From Escallonia rubra (Eukaryota > Streptophyta > Magnoliopsida > Escalloniales > Escalloniaceae): 64,000 nt of DNA. The translations under genes and the position numbers were made by a program. Positions 46,849 through 56,544 of this stretch are shown here, piece after piece; the first letter of the stretch is position 1; every line of letters begins with the position of its first letter. The stretch is from positions 1-64,000 of the forward strand of contig JAVXUO010001293.1 of assembly GCA_033065855.1 (NCBI GenBank). Reading direction: 5' to 3'. The notes below the pieces were generated by a model, which had not been told where the DNA came from, did not search any database, and was given only the letters and a program-made list of their open reading frames with translations.

Positions 46849-47349
46849 GTATATGTAAATCTCTGTTAAATCTGTTATTTTAACAAAGGTCAGACAAGTT
46901 TAAGAAGAAAAATTCTCCATATAGCCAGGTATAACCAATTTCCAAAAACTTCAATTGATCGAAGGCATTTCATCCCTAATTGTTCCACTTTGGCCAACAT
47001 TCAACTGTAACATCTCTATTGGCTCCCATAAAACCTGAAGGACAAACATACTACAGGCCATGGTTACCTCATTACCACTAGTCATGACGATCTTGGATCA
47101 AACATGAATGGTATATAAATTTGTGTCAAGATAGGAACATGATAGGTAGAATACTAGTATTTCTTTTCACACTTGTAAATATCTGCACACACGGATTGTA
47201 ACCTTAAACAGTGTCCAGCTCCAGTCTTACCCTTGCTCAATGATCTTTGGCTGCTTGCATGCATTTTCTGCACCCTGTGCACATTTACGAGCAAATTTGG
47301 CCACGCATTTTGGTTATATAATTTCTTCTTAGAACTTTATTACTTCTCT
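46503..47349. other. 3' flank of B1
   Basis: Duplicate of 56956-57848. It contains a long (TA)n tract. No gene. Confidence 0.5.
46783..46855. repeat. (TA)n/(TATG)n microsatellite
   Basis: An almost uninterrupted TA run of about 70 bp. The sister copy at 57.24 kb has only a few units (ATGTATATGTG), so the tract expanded after duplication. Confidence 0.9.
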
Positions 47350-47433
47350 TAATGAATGAAGAATGACTTGGACTCCACGTTGCGGTCGAACCATGAAAAG
47401 TTGAATTGGGGTGTGAACATAAGTTGGTGATAG
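47350..47433 (-). pseudogene. Fragment of a CYP749A-like P450: last codons only
   Basis: The minus strand reads SPTYVHTPIQLFMVRPQRG then VQVILHSL, matching the final residues of the P450 at 57.84 kb almost exactly. The stop is changed and nothing upstream of this segment is present. Confidence 0.85.
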
Positions 47434-47667
47434 GAAAACATAGTGAAATAAGACTTCATAGCAACAACACCTTAATACCAATTTTAGGTATGGAAAAGTC
47501 ACTAAAGGTGGATAGTCTGCGTCTTCCGCCGCAGGACAACCGTTCATACATTGATTTAATCCAAGTAAGACAATGTACACACTAACAGAGTCTACGCGCT
47601 GACACTTTTTGCTCAGATGCACCAAGATAAAATGTTGCCCCGCCCTGTCGCGCCCTCGTGCATGGTG
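47434..47667. repeat. 3' flank of A4
   Basis: AACATAGTGAAATAAGACTT and CATAGCAACAACACCTTAAT match the A1 and A2 flanks. It is joined abruptly to the P450 fragment at the left. Confidence 0.6.
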
Positions 47668-47993
47668 TCAATCATGAAGGGGACGATGAAGGCTGCGGAA
47701 ATGGGAAGCAGGGTCAGGCTCAAAATCGTCCCTATAAATGATGCCGTCCCTTCCAGGTGCTTTCATCGTCTTCCTCTGGTTGTGAGCAACGGGAGTCTCT
47801 GAGGAGCCAGAGAAAATGCTGAATATGCCCTTTGCCACAAGAGCTGCACCCCTGCACCAGCCAATACCCCAACCCCTATTGCAACCACCTTGGCTACCTC
47901 CATGAAGTCCTCGTCCTCCTTTTGCATCTGAGCATCGGAAGTGGCGGTGCTGTTGTTGGGTCCAGACCACTCTGTGCTCTCGTATCCACTCAT
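47668..47993 (-). pseudogene. A4: A-type MKAPGR gene with an 8-bp frameshifting duplication
   Basis: The start (MSGYESTEWSGPNNSTAT, ATG at 47993) and the TATA-containing leader are intact. After VVAIGVGVLAGA the frame breaks: GCTGCACCCCTGCACCAGCC replaces the family's GCTGCACCAGCC, a tandem 8-bp duplication near 47845-47860. The rest (ALVAKGIFSIFSGSSET, MKAPGRDGIIYRDDFEPDP, stop at 47668) is clean in the next frame. The lesion looks recent, because no other disabling change is seen. Confidence 0.8.
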
Positions 47994-48177
47994 TCTATAT
48001 ATGCTTGTTTCTCAGGCTGGTCAATGTTCATAATGTGTAGGCCACTTTGGTTATATACAGAGGAACCTTGGAGGAACTTGAAGGTCACCTAGGGATGGGT
48101 GGTTTCTTGGGCAAGTCACGAGTGTGAAAGGTTGACCAGTTATTGTACCATTAAATATTTAGGGAGACTAAGAGTGT

Positions 48178-49572
48178 GTTTGGAACCATGAAATTGATGA
48201 AATTTCATTTCAAATCCTTAAATTTTGTTGTTTAGAACATTAAAAAAAGGAATTGGAATTTGATTTCATGGGATTTGACTGAATTTGTTTCTATAGTGTG
48301 AAATCCGATGAAAAATGGTCGGATTTAATGGGATTTCGATTTACTTGAATTAAAATTAATTATTTACCTATCTTACCATTTTTTCTCTGGATCTCTCCAA
48401 CAATGAACCCACCACCACCATCTTCATTGCCGTTACCGCAACACCACTTTTATTACCACCACCAGCACCACTACTGTCGCCACCACCACCGTCGTCGCCG
48501 CCACTACTACCACCACTGCCACCACCACCACTGCCACTGTCGCCATCACTATCACTGTCGTTGCCGCCACAACCAATGCGAACACTACCGCCACCACCAC
48601 CACAACCACCACTACAACCACCACCGCCACTGCATCCCTCAACTCTACCCCACCGCCATCGCCACCGCCACCAACAGTACTGCCACTACTGCCACCACCA
48701 CCACCATTGCCACCCCTATTGCCACCACCACCGCCACTGCATCCCCCACCACTACCGCCACTGCCACCACCGCCAGTACTACCACAACTACCACCGTCGC
48801 CACCACTACTACCACCACCAACGCCACCACTGCCACCACTGCCACCACTGCCACCACAACCACTATCGCCGCAGCTGCCACCAATAATGCCACTACCACC
48901 ACCGTCACCACCACCACTATTGCCACCACCGCCACTACTGCCTTTACCCCCACCACCATCACTACCACCACCACCACCACCACCATCACCGCAGCAACCA
49001 CTACTGCCACCACTACCACCACTATTGCCACCACCATTACTGCCACCATTGATGCCGCCATTACTGCCTTCACCCCCACCACCATCACTACTGCCGCCAT
49101 CACCACCATCGCCGCCGCCACCACTACTACTGCCACCACAACCGTCGCCATCACTACTGTCGCCTCCGCCGCCACCACTATTGCCACCACCGCCGCCACT
49201 ACTACCATCGGCATCACAATTGGCGTCAGTTGATGACCTCTAGTTACACTTTGTTACACCTCAATACCACGACTACCATCATTACCATCACTTGACCACC
49301 CAACCACCGTCGATGTTGCTACACCGTGCAGTGCCGCCGCTGCCGCCACCACCATGTGCTGGCACTAGCACACTTGAAACCATTTACCGTAATTTATTTT
49401 TCATCGTAAATCAAGGATATAATTGTCTAAAAAATTATTACCTTTCCATTTCCTATGTTCTCCAAACACAAAATTGAAATTTTGTTATTTGAATTCCCTT
49501 TCGTTCCAAACAAAAAGAAGTGAATTGAATTCCAAATCTGAAATCCAAATCCCAAAAGAATTGGTTCCAAAC
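48178..49572. mobile_element. Trinucleotide-rich element with inverted termini
   Basis: Inserted in the A-gene promoter landscape. Left end GTTTGGAACCATG, right end GAATTGGTTCCAAAC, with GTGT on both sides. The subterminal halves (AATTTCATTTCAAATCC left; GAAATCCAAATCCC right) are also inverted relatives. The core, 48405-49235, is an imperfect (CCA/CCG/ACT)n tract. Frames of up to 276 codons there are repeat translations. The superfamily is not assigned. Confidence 0.6.
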
Positions 49573-49607
49573 GTGTGATCTTGGGAAAAGTTTTGGCACC
49601 CTCCCGA

Positions 49608-49795
49608 ATTGTAGAAGGATAACTACAACTCTTATATAGCGACAATTATTGAGTATTAAATGTTTTTAGTAACTTTTATTTAGTGAGACAAAAAAATATT
49701 CTTCATAATTATCGCTAAAAATGTAAGCAAATATTTCGCTAATTATATTTAACAACTATTAATTGTCATCGTACGAAGGATTGTAGCTATCTTAT
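49608..49795. mobile_element. Hairpin MITE (copy M8)
   Basis: TTGTAGAAGGATAACTACAA at the left; TTGTCATCGTACGAAGGATT at the right. Confidence 0.6.
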
Positions 49796-51120
49796 ATAAT
49801 CTCAATAGCAACAAAAAAAATTATTGTGATCTTAGTAACTCAAAGATTTGACCAGTTAATGCAACGATACATAAGTTTAGCTGCATTTAAGTTCATCTCT
49901 ACGGAGTAGAAAATATATTTTTGTAAGTGTTTTATTTCGTTCCAAAGTACTAATGCACAATATTGTTATGTATGTATATAGCTATAAACAAAAAAGACAA
50001 CGACCACCCCCACCCCTTCCTCCCTGGGGCGGTGAGGATAACGATCATATGTTGTATAACATTCAATACTTAATGAAATTTTTGTGTTGTACATCATAGA
50101 ATCTTAGAGCCAGTTTGGGGTTGATTTTCAAAAATTGTTTAATACTAGTTTTTAGTGGAATCAGTTCCCCTTAGTAAATGTTACGAAAGACCCGCTTAAA
50201 GATGTGAAAGGCATATGGCTAATAATGCTAAAAACAATGTTAGTGTGAAAAATAACCAAAAAGACCATCAAAGAGCATGCAAAATTTTCAATATTTTCCT
50301 TTTACAAAAAATTTGAAATTCATAAAGTTTATATTATAGCTATTTCTTCACCCTTTTGTATAATGAACTAATTCAAACTGCGCTAAAACATTTGTTCACC
50401 ATCAGTACGAATATTTAGTGAAGCCCTCAAAATAATAATCTGCTTCAAAAAGAAAAGAAAAAAAAAAGCACTCATTGTCATATTGCAAAAAAGTGAGGAA
50501 AATTGAGTACTTTGGTTGGTGAAACTTGTAATTTCAGAAGTACTATGGTTTATGGCTGTAAACATTTTGTTTGGGGTGCTTTAACCACCTTGTCGTTTTT
50601 GTCAACTACAACACGAACCTGTTTTAAAACAGGTTCAATCACAACCAGGTCCATTCTAAAATCAATACCAAACACCTTTCTAATCTGGGTGGTGATGTTT
50701 CATTAACATGCTGAAGTAAATGCAATCTTTATATTTGGTTTCTGATCTGCTATAAAAGACACCTACACAGGGTTTCTCAACTATTCTCTTCTAGGTGCTT
50801 TTATTGTAAAGATGCAATCAACATGAATATAATTTTTTAGCGAAGAAAGAGGTTTGTAGTGGCCAACAACAACAGTACGAAGAATTTGCAAAGACTAGTA
50901 TTGAGTAGTTGACGACGACTCGGTTAGGTACCAATTGATTGGCTTTTTCTCCACTACATTCGCTTCCTCACGAAGGAAAACAGTACAATTATTTGCAGAT
51001 AAATACGAAAGAGAATCGTTAAAGTAGGACCATATTGAAAGCAACATGAAGCGATCAAACGATTAGACATCATATACACCACTAAGTTAGTAGTGACTTG
51101 CAACCAACTTCGAAATTCTT
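49796..51120. repeat. Intergenic repeat block YZ, copy 5
   Basis: Same box order as the other YZ copies. The part from 50690 onward is also duplicated at 53440. No gene. Confidence 0.6.
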
Positions 51121-51141
51121 TTGACCCGACAACAACTTTAT

Positions 51142-51182
51142 ATGTTCCTCGAAAAAGTTGAATATGAAACTTTGCATATGAT

Positions 51183-51213
<31 letters not shown>

Positions 51214-51420
51214 GTGCTGTTGTTCCTGTTCAACAGAGGGAGACAAGTACCGGCGAGTGCTGCACCTTTTCTCTTGGCTGGGTTAGTTCTAATAATTTGC
51301 ACATTTGCTGCCGAGAGCTGGGGAGCAGGGAAGACGATGAAAGCCTCAGGGAGAAGTACAATGATTTCAAGGCAGGCCTTTGAACGTAACCCCAAAGCTT
51401 ACTTCCGCAAGCTGTGTTGA
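51142..51420 (+). pseudogene. C6: B-derived gene remnant with a surviving short frame
   Basis: A 92-codon frame runs from ATG 51142 through a (GA)n-encoded Glu-Arg repeat into AAPFLLAGLVLIICTFAAE (membrane segment), GKTMKASGRS, SRQAFERNPKAYFRKLC and TGA. The C-terminal module is complete and in frame, with Pro of MKAPGR replaced by Ser. The normal B N-terminus is missing and replaced by repeat sequence. It may be a pseudogene or a minimal new member; only expression data would tell. Confidence 0.5.
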
Positions 51421-51613
51421 TGTTCCTCCCAATCGGCACACAAGGGTAATGGCAAAGTTTCAGCCAATTGTTAACATAGGGTGGTTATGCAAACTCATCT
51501 CCAGTTGCTTCAGCCTCTGCACCCATCTTTCCTGACCATTCTTTTCCGTAAGGAAATGTTACTTTCGTTCTGATTATATGTTTTTGGAAAAAAAATTGGT
51601 TGTTACCTTGATT

Positions 51614-51797
51614 GGAAGAATCTTCATCCTACCTCCTATATAGCGACAATCAATCATTTTTAAATATTTCTAGTGACTTTTATTTAGTGACGTTAAAAAA
51701 ATGCTGCTAATAATTGCAGCTGAAAGTAGAAGAAAAGTCACTAAAAATATTTAGTAACTATTAATTATCATTATAGAAGGAGTTGGAGGAAAATTCC
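51614..51797. mobile_element. Hairpin MITE (copy M9)
   Basis: GGAAGAATCTTCATCCTACC at the left pairs with GAGTTGGAGGAAAATTCC at the right. Inner ATTGCAGCTGAAAG and TAGTGACTTTTA / AAAGTCACTA boxes pair as well. Confidence 0.75.
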
Positions 51798-52519
51798 TAC
51801 AACCGAGTAGGAGCCATGATAAGACAGATAAGAAAGTGAATTAAAATACAAGGGGTAGAAGAACCTCTTGAATGAATAAGTTCAGCTGTACCTGTCTGCG
51901 TGACAACTTGGTGTAATCTGGTGCTCATGCAATGTCTTTTCCCCTTATATGTTCGTTCGTATTTCCTACTGAGAATTATGTTTGCCACACACACACACGC
52001 ACACACTCGTTCCATATACAATCCATTTTTGCGATGGTAATGGCAAATTGATTTTTGCCAAATATTACTAATGACAAATTTTTGTAACACCAGATATTAA
52101 AAACCGATAAGCGTATTCAGCAAATATCATTAATTTCTTACAACTCGAATCACGGTCAAAGTGACGGTGAAAATTTTTCTGCCAATTATTCCATGGGACG
52201 ACGTGCTCGTTGAACCAAAACACAAATATCTTTGCAACATAACGCCGTGAAAATTAATATTCACGACGGTGGATTGTGGGTTGTGGAATGTGGAATGTAA
52301 TGAAGGATTGGATAGATGGAGATATTCATAAGTAGAGAGCCATTAGCATTCAAAGCTGTGATCAAATCATCGCTGACACAACATAAACAACTAAACACTA
52401 CGAACATTACTACTCCAGAAAAGAAGGAAAAATACAGTGAATTATTAGGTGAATACTTTGACATCCAAGTAGAAGAATCTAAACGCTGACAGAGTCTACA
52501 CGCAGTGACGCAGACCAAA
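51798..52519. repeat. Flank block between M9 and A5
   Basis: Contains a short (AC)n at 51988-52006 and the A-gene 3' boxes. No gene. Confidence 0.55.
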
Positions 52520-52925
52520 CTTTTTACTTAGATGCACCAAGATAGATAAATTTGTTGCCCCGGCCTGCGGCGCCCCTCGTGGTGTCATCACGAGGGGGAC
52601 GGGGAGGACGAAGGATGGGGACTTCAATCCTAGAAATTTTGCAAGCCTTTTCAAGTGCTTCATTCATCTTCGGCTCGGTGTGAGCGGCAAGCATGCCCTT
52701 TGCGGCAGTACTGGTGGTTTCTGAGGAGCCAGAGAAAAGGGTAGATATGCCCTTTGCGGCAAGAGCTACACCAGCCACTGCCGCAACCCCCCTATCCCAA
52801 CCACCTTGGCTACCTTCGTCAACTCCTGCTTTTCCTTTTCCTTCATCTGAGCGTTCGGAGGAAGTGGCGGTGCTTGTTGTTGTTGTATACGGAGTAGACC
52901 ACTCTGTGCTCTCGTCGTTGTATGC
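52520..52925 (-). pseudogene. A5: heavily decayed A-type gene
   Basis: Three defects relative to A2 and A6: the start codon region reads ACGACGAGAGCAC with no ATG; two extra C in the GCAACCCCCCTATCCC stretch shift the frame before the membrane segment; and the C-terminal module reads MNEALEKACKISRIE instead of MKAPGR..., with an internal deletion. The membrane segment AGVALAAKGISTLFSGSSET is still recognisable. Confidence 0.75.
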
Positions 52926-53045
52926 TTGATTTTCAGGCTGTTAATGTGCGTAGGCCAGTCTGGTTATATAGGAGCATTGGAGGAACCGGAGGGTCACATG
53001 GATATGGGTAGTCCATTGGGTAAGCCACAAGGGTAAAAGCTTAGA

Positions 53046-53290
53046 AATATTCCCCATTTTATCTACTTATTTTGATTCCCTACGGCAACTCCTGGTACCA
53101 AAAATGTCTAGGGAGACTGATTGGGAATTATTTCCCATTTTATCTAATTATTTGGTTACCAACAGCAACTCATAGCACCAAGAATGTTTAGGGAGAATGA
53201 TTGGGAAATATTGTCCATCTCATCTACTTATTTGATTTCCAATGGCAACTCATGGTTCATTGGTTTCCAAAAATATTAAGGGAGACTAAA
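53046..53290. repeat. 84-bp tandem repeat upstream of A5
   Basis: Three units of the same minisatellite as at 45067-45360 (CCCATTTTATCTA, CAACTCATGG, AATGTTTAGGGAGA). Confidence 0.75.
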
Positions 53291-54022
53291 AGGGTGAGAT
53301 GTTAATAACTCGAACATTTTGACAAGTCAAAGCATTGATACATAATTTATCAATGCATTGAACATTTTGCAATCTGTATTTTTAACTCGAACATTTTGAC
53401 AAGTCATTCTAAAATCAATAGGAAACACCTTCCTAATCTGGGTGATGATGTTTCATTAACATGCTGAATTAATTGCAATCTGTATATTTGGTTTCTGATC
53501 TCTGCTATATATAAAAGACACCTACACAGGGTAATGAAGTCTCTCAATTATTATCTTTTAGGTGCTTTTATTGTAAAGATGCAATCAACATGAATATAAT
53601 TTTTTAGTGAAGAAAGAGGTTTGTAGTGGCCAACAACAATAGTACGAAGACTTTGCAAAGACTAGTGTTGAGTAGTTGACGACGACTCGGTTAGGTACCA
53701 ATAGATTGGCTTTTTCTCCACTACATTCGCTTCCTCACGAAGGAAAACAGTACAATTATTTCCAGATAAATACGAAAGAGAAGCGTTAAAGTAGGACCAT
53801 AATGAAAGCAAAATGAAGCGATCAAACGATTAGACATCATATACACCACTAAGTTAGTAGCAACTTGTAACAAACTTCGAAATTCTTTTGACCCGACACC
53901 AACTTTATATGTTCCTCGAATATGTAACTTTGCATATGATAGGAAAATGCCTTCGTCACGAATAATTGATGCTTGACTAGGAAAAAGAGGCGTTTTTCTT
54001 CATCTTCCTACGCCACTTTCCA

Positions 54023-54026
<4 letters not shown>

Positions 54027-54062
<36 letters not shown>

Positions 54063-54255
54063 GCTCTTATTCCTGTTTAACAGAGGGAGACAAGTACTAG
54101 AACGTGGTGCACCTTTTCTCTTGGCTGGGTTAGTTCTAATTATTTGCACATTTGCTGCCGAGAGCTGGGGGAGCAGGGAAGATGATGAAAGCCCCAGGGA
54201 GAAGTACAATGATTTCAAGGCAGACCCCAAAGCTTACTTCCACAAGCTGTGTTGA
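54027..54255 (+). pseudogene. C7: B-derived gene remnant, frameshifted
   Basis: Starts with a (GA)n run of about 34 bp. GAPFLLAGLVLIICTFAAES is readable, but one extra G in GCTGGGGGAGCAGGG moves MKAPGR out of frame relative to C6. A 15-base deletion (the FERN codons) precedes KAYFHKLC and TGA at 54253. Confidence 0.65.
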
Positions 54256-54265
54256 TGTTCCTCCC

Positions 54266-54491
54266 TGTTAGCGACCATTTAATGGTGGTATGAAGCATGT
54301 ATATGTACAGCTTATCCACTTATCTTCTCATCACAATTTTGTATTTTAAACTTAAATTCCTTTTGTTTAACTTTCAGATTGTATCTACGTTAGATATGAT
54401 TATCTGTAAACTCAAATGATTTGTATTCTATATAAATAGAGAAGATCACTCACTTAAGGTGTGTGATTCCAGTGATACCTTTCCATTTACA
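54266..54491 (+). mobile_element. Solo LTR, 226 bp, with exact 5-bp target duplication
   Basis: TGTTAGCGACC...TTTACA, bounded by CTCCC at 54261-54265 and 54492-54496. The empty site is present in unit 1 (TTCCTCCCAATCGG at 51422). A TATA-like CTATATAAATAGAG lies at about 54430. TG...CA ends with a 5-bp duplication define an LTR retroelement; the lone copy implies internal recombination. Confidence 0.9.
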
Positions 54492-54671
54492 CTCCCAATC
54501 GGCACACAAGGGTACTGGGCAAAGTTTCAGGCACTTGTTAACATAGGTTGGTTATGCAAACTCATCGATCTCCAGTTGCTTCAGCCTTCAAGCACCCATC
54601 TTTCCTGAACATTAAATGATACTTTCGTTTGATTATATGTTTTTGGAAAAAAATTGATTGCTATTCAGGTC

Positions 54672-54861
54672 GGAGGAATCTTTCTTTTACCCTCTATATA
54701 GCGACAATCAATCGTTTCTAAATATTTCTAGTGGCTTTTATTTAGTGACGCTAAAAAAATATTGCTAATAATTATCACTGAAATTGTAAAGAGGAAAAGC
54801 CACTAGCAAAACATTTAATGATTATTAATTGTCATTATACACGAGATTGGAGGAAGATTCC
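54672..54861. mobile_element. Hairpin MITE (copy M10)
   Basis: GGAGGAATCTTTCTTTTACC at the left, GATTGGAGGAAGATTCC at the right. Same place in the tandem unit as M9. Confidence 0.7.
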
Positions 54862-55481
54862 TACAACCGGGTAGGAGCCATGATAAGACATATAAGAAAG
54901 TGAATTAACATACAAGGGGTAGAAGAACCTCTTGAATGAATAAGTTCAGCAATTAAACTGTACTCGTCTATGTGACATCATGGTGTAATTTGGTGCTCAT
55001 GAAATGTCTTTTCCCCTTATACGTTTGAATTTACTACTCAAAATTATGTTTGCCATATAGTCATCCCATATACGATCCATATTTGCGATGGTAATGGCAA
55101 ATTGAATTTTGCCAAATATCATTAAAGACAATTTTTTGTAATACCAGTTATTAAAAACCAATAAGCATATTCAGCAAACATCATTAGTCATCATTAGTCT
55201 CTTACGACCCGAATGACGGTCAAAATAATTTCTGTCCATGGGACGGCGTGCTCGTTGAACCAAAACACAAAACTCTTTGCAAAATAACGCCGTGAAAATT
55301 AATATTCACTAAGGTGGATTGTGGGTTGTATGTGGAATATAGTGAAGGATGGATATTCATAAGTAGAGAGTCATTAGCATTAAAAGCTGTGATTGAAACA
55401 TCGTTGACGCAACACAACAGTGAATTATTAGATGCACCAAGATAAATTTGTTGCCCCGGGCTGCCGCGCCCCCTCCTGGTG
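54862..55481. repeat. Flank block between M10 and A6
   Basis: Duplicate of 51798-52519, with a small TCATTAG repeat near 55177-55198. No gene. Confidence 0.55.
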
Positions 55482-55736
55482 TCAATCGCTAGGGGGAAGA
55501 CGAAGGTTGCGGAAATAGGTAGCAGGGTCACTCTCAAATTCATCCCTTGGAATGCTGCAGTCCCTTCCAGGTGCTTTCATCATCTTCGTCTCGCTGGCAG
55601 CAATTGTGGTTTCTGAGCAGCCAGAGAAAAGGGTAGATATGCCCCATGCAGCAAGAGCTACACCAGCCACTGCCGCAACCCCTATCCCAACCACCTTGGC
55701 TACCTTCATCAACTCCTCCTTTTCCTTTTCCTTCAT
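55482..55736 (-). CDS. A6: A-type MKAPGR protein with lost original start
   Basis: The ancestral ATG context (ATGAGTGGATAC) reads ACGAGAGGATAC here, and the original N-terminal frame ends in a stop. An in-frame ATG at 55736 still opens an 84-residue protein: a charged MKEKEKEELMK start, a membrane segment at about 12-34 (AKVVGIGVAAVAGVALAAW), SGCSETT, then MMKAPGRDCSIPRDEF with a DPATYFRNLRLPPSD end. Everything needed for the membrane segment plus module is intact. TATA-like GGTTATATAGG lies upstream near 55860. It is either a shortened functional form or an early pseudogene. It is divergent to B2, 0.8 kb away. Confidence 0.5.
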   Translation of the reverse strand: MKEKEKEELMKVAKVVGIGVAAVAGVALAAWGISTLFSGCSETTIAASETKMMKAPGRDCSIPRDEFESDPATYFRNLRLPPSD

Positions 55737-56207
55737 CTGCGCGTTCTGAGGAAGTGGCGGTGCTTGTTGTTGTTGTGTTGAGACCACTCTGTGCTCTCGT
55801 ATCCTCTCGTTGTGTGCTTGATTTTCAGGCTGTTAATTTGCATAATGAGTAGGCCAGTCTGGTTATATAGGAAAACTGGAGGAACCTTGGAGGAAACGGA
55901 AGGTCACCTGGGGATGGGGGCAAGTCAACCATCAATCAACTCATGGTACCAAAAATGTTTAGCCCAGCCTGGTTATTCCGGTTTCAAGGGGCCCGACATA
56001 AAATTTTATACCAAAGGTCTCTGGAACTGAATGCACAACTGTTTACACTGTTTATTGTAGACATCCATTTAAACTGTTATTTGGAGAGACAATAAAGAAG
56101 TATAAATAATAAATACTAAAAAATATATTACAATATCTTCTTAATTTACATAGAACAATTCAAAAAACTATACGATCATCTGGACAATCTAAAAAGAAAA
56201 TATAATC

Positions 56208-56234
56208 AATTATTTGGGACGGAGGGAATATAAA
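56208..56234. mobile_element. Single end of a Stowaway-like MITE
   Basis: TTGGGACGGAGGGAATAT is the typical inverted terminus of plant Stowaway (Tc1/mariner) MITEs. No partner terminus was found to the left. Confidence 0.45.
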
Positions 56235-56544
56235 AGAAAAAAGTCCATATTTATCTATTCAATGGTCTTGAGCCACTCACGTGACAATGATTTTAATACT
56301 AAAACATCAATAAATTTTAGCGCTGCCATCGTAATTATGGTCCACGATTATCGAAAGTTTTTGAGATTCTTTCATATTAAGACTTGGATGGTCAAGTAAT
56401 TAGGTAGGAAGTCTTGGTCTTTTTCTTTGGAAATAAAGCATCTCCACTATGCGAGAGTAGCTAGTTCAAAGACACTGCTGAAACAATTTAGTCACTTCAC
56501 TTTCCCTTTACCAGCAGCATCCTCTTTTTGAGCGTGTGAGAGAA

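Larger units (their letters stand above)
45733..47433. repeat. Segmental duplication carrying B1 and a P450 tail
   Basis: Colinear with 56276-57930 from the B1 upstream region, through the gene and its 3' flank, to the last codons of the P450. The homology stops at GTTGGTGATAGG (47433), and sequence typical of an A-gene 3' flank begins at once. Confidence 0.8.
50690..53280. repeat. Tandem unit 1: Z block, C6, MITE M9, flank, A5
   Basis: Colinear with 53440-55920. In both units a plus-strand C gene, a hairpin MITE, the GTGCTCGTTGAACC flank and a minus-strand A gene follow in the same order, so this is a whole-unit tandem duplication of about 2.6 kb. Confidence 0.75.
53440..55920. repeat. Tandem unit 2: Z block, C7, MITE M10, flank, A6
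   Basis: Second copy of 50690-53280. It carries a solo LTR that unit 1 lacks. Confidence 0.75.

Noticed and set aside
48403-49243. 276-codon Thr-rich and overlapping Pro- and Val-rich frames
   Set aside because: Imperfect trinucleotide repeat read in all frames; the composition is explained by the repeat alone.
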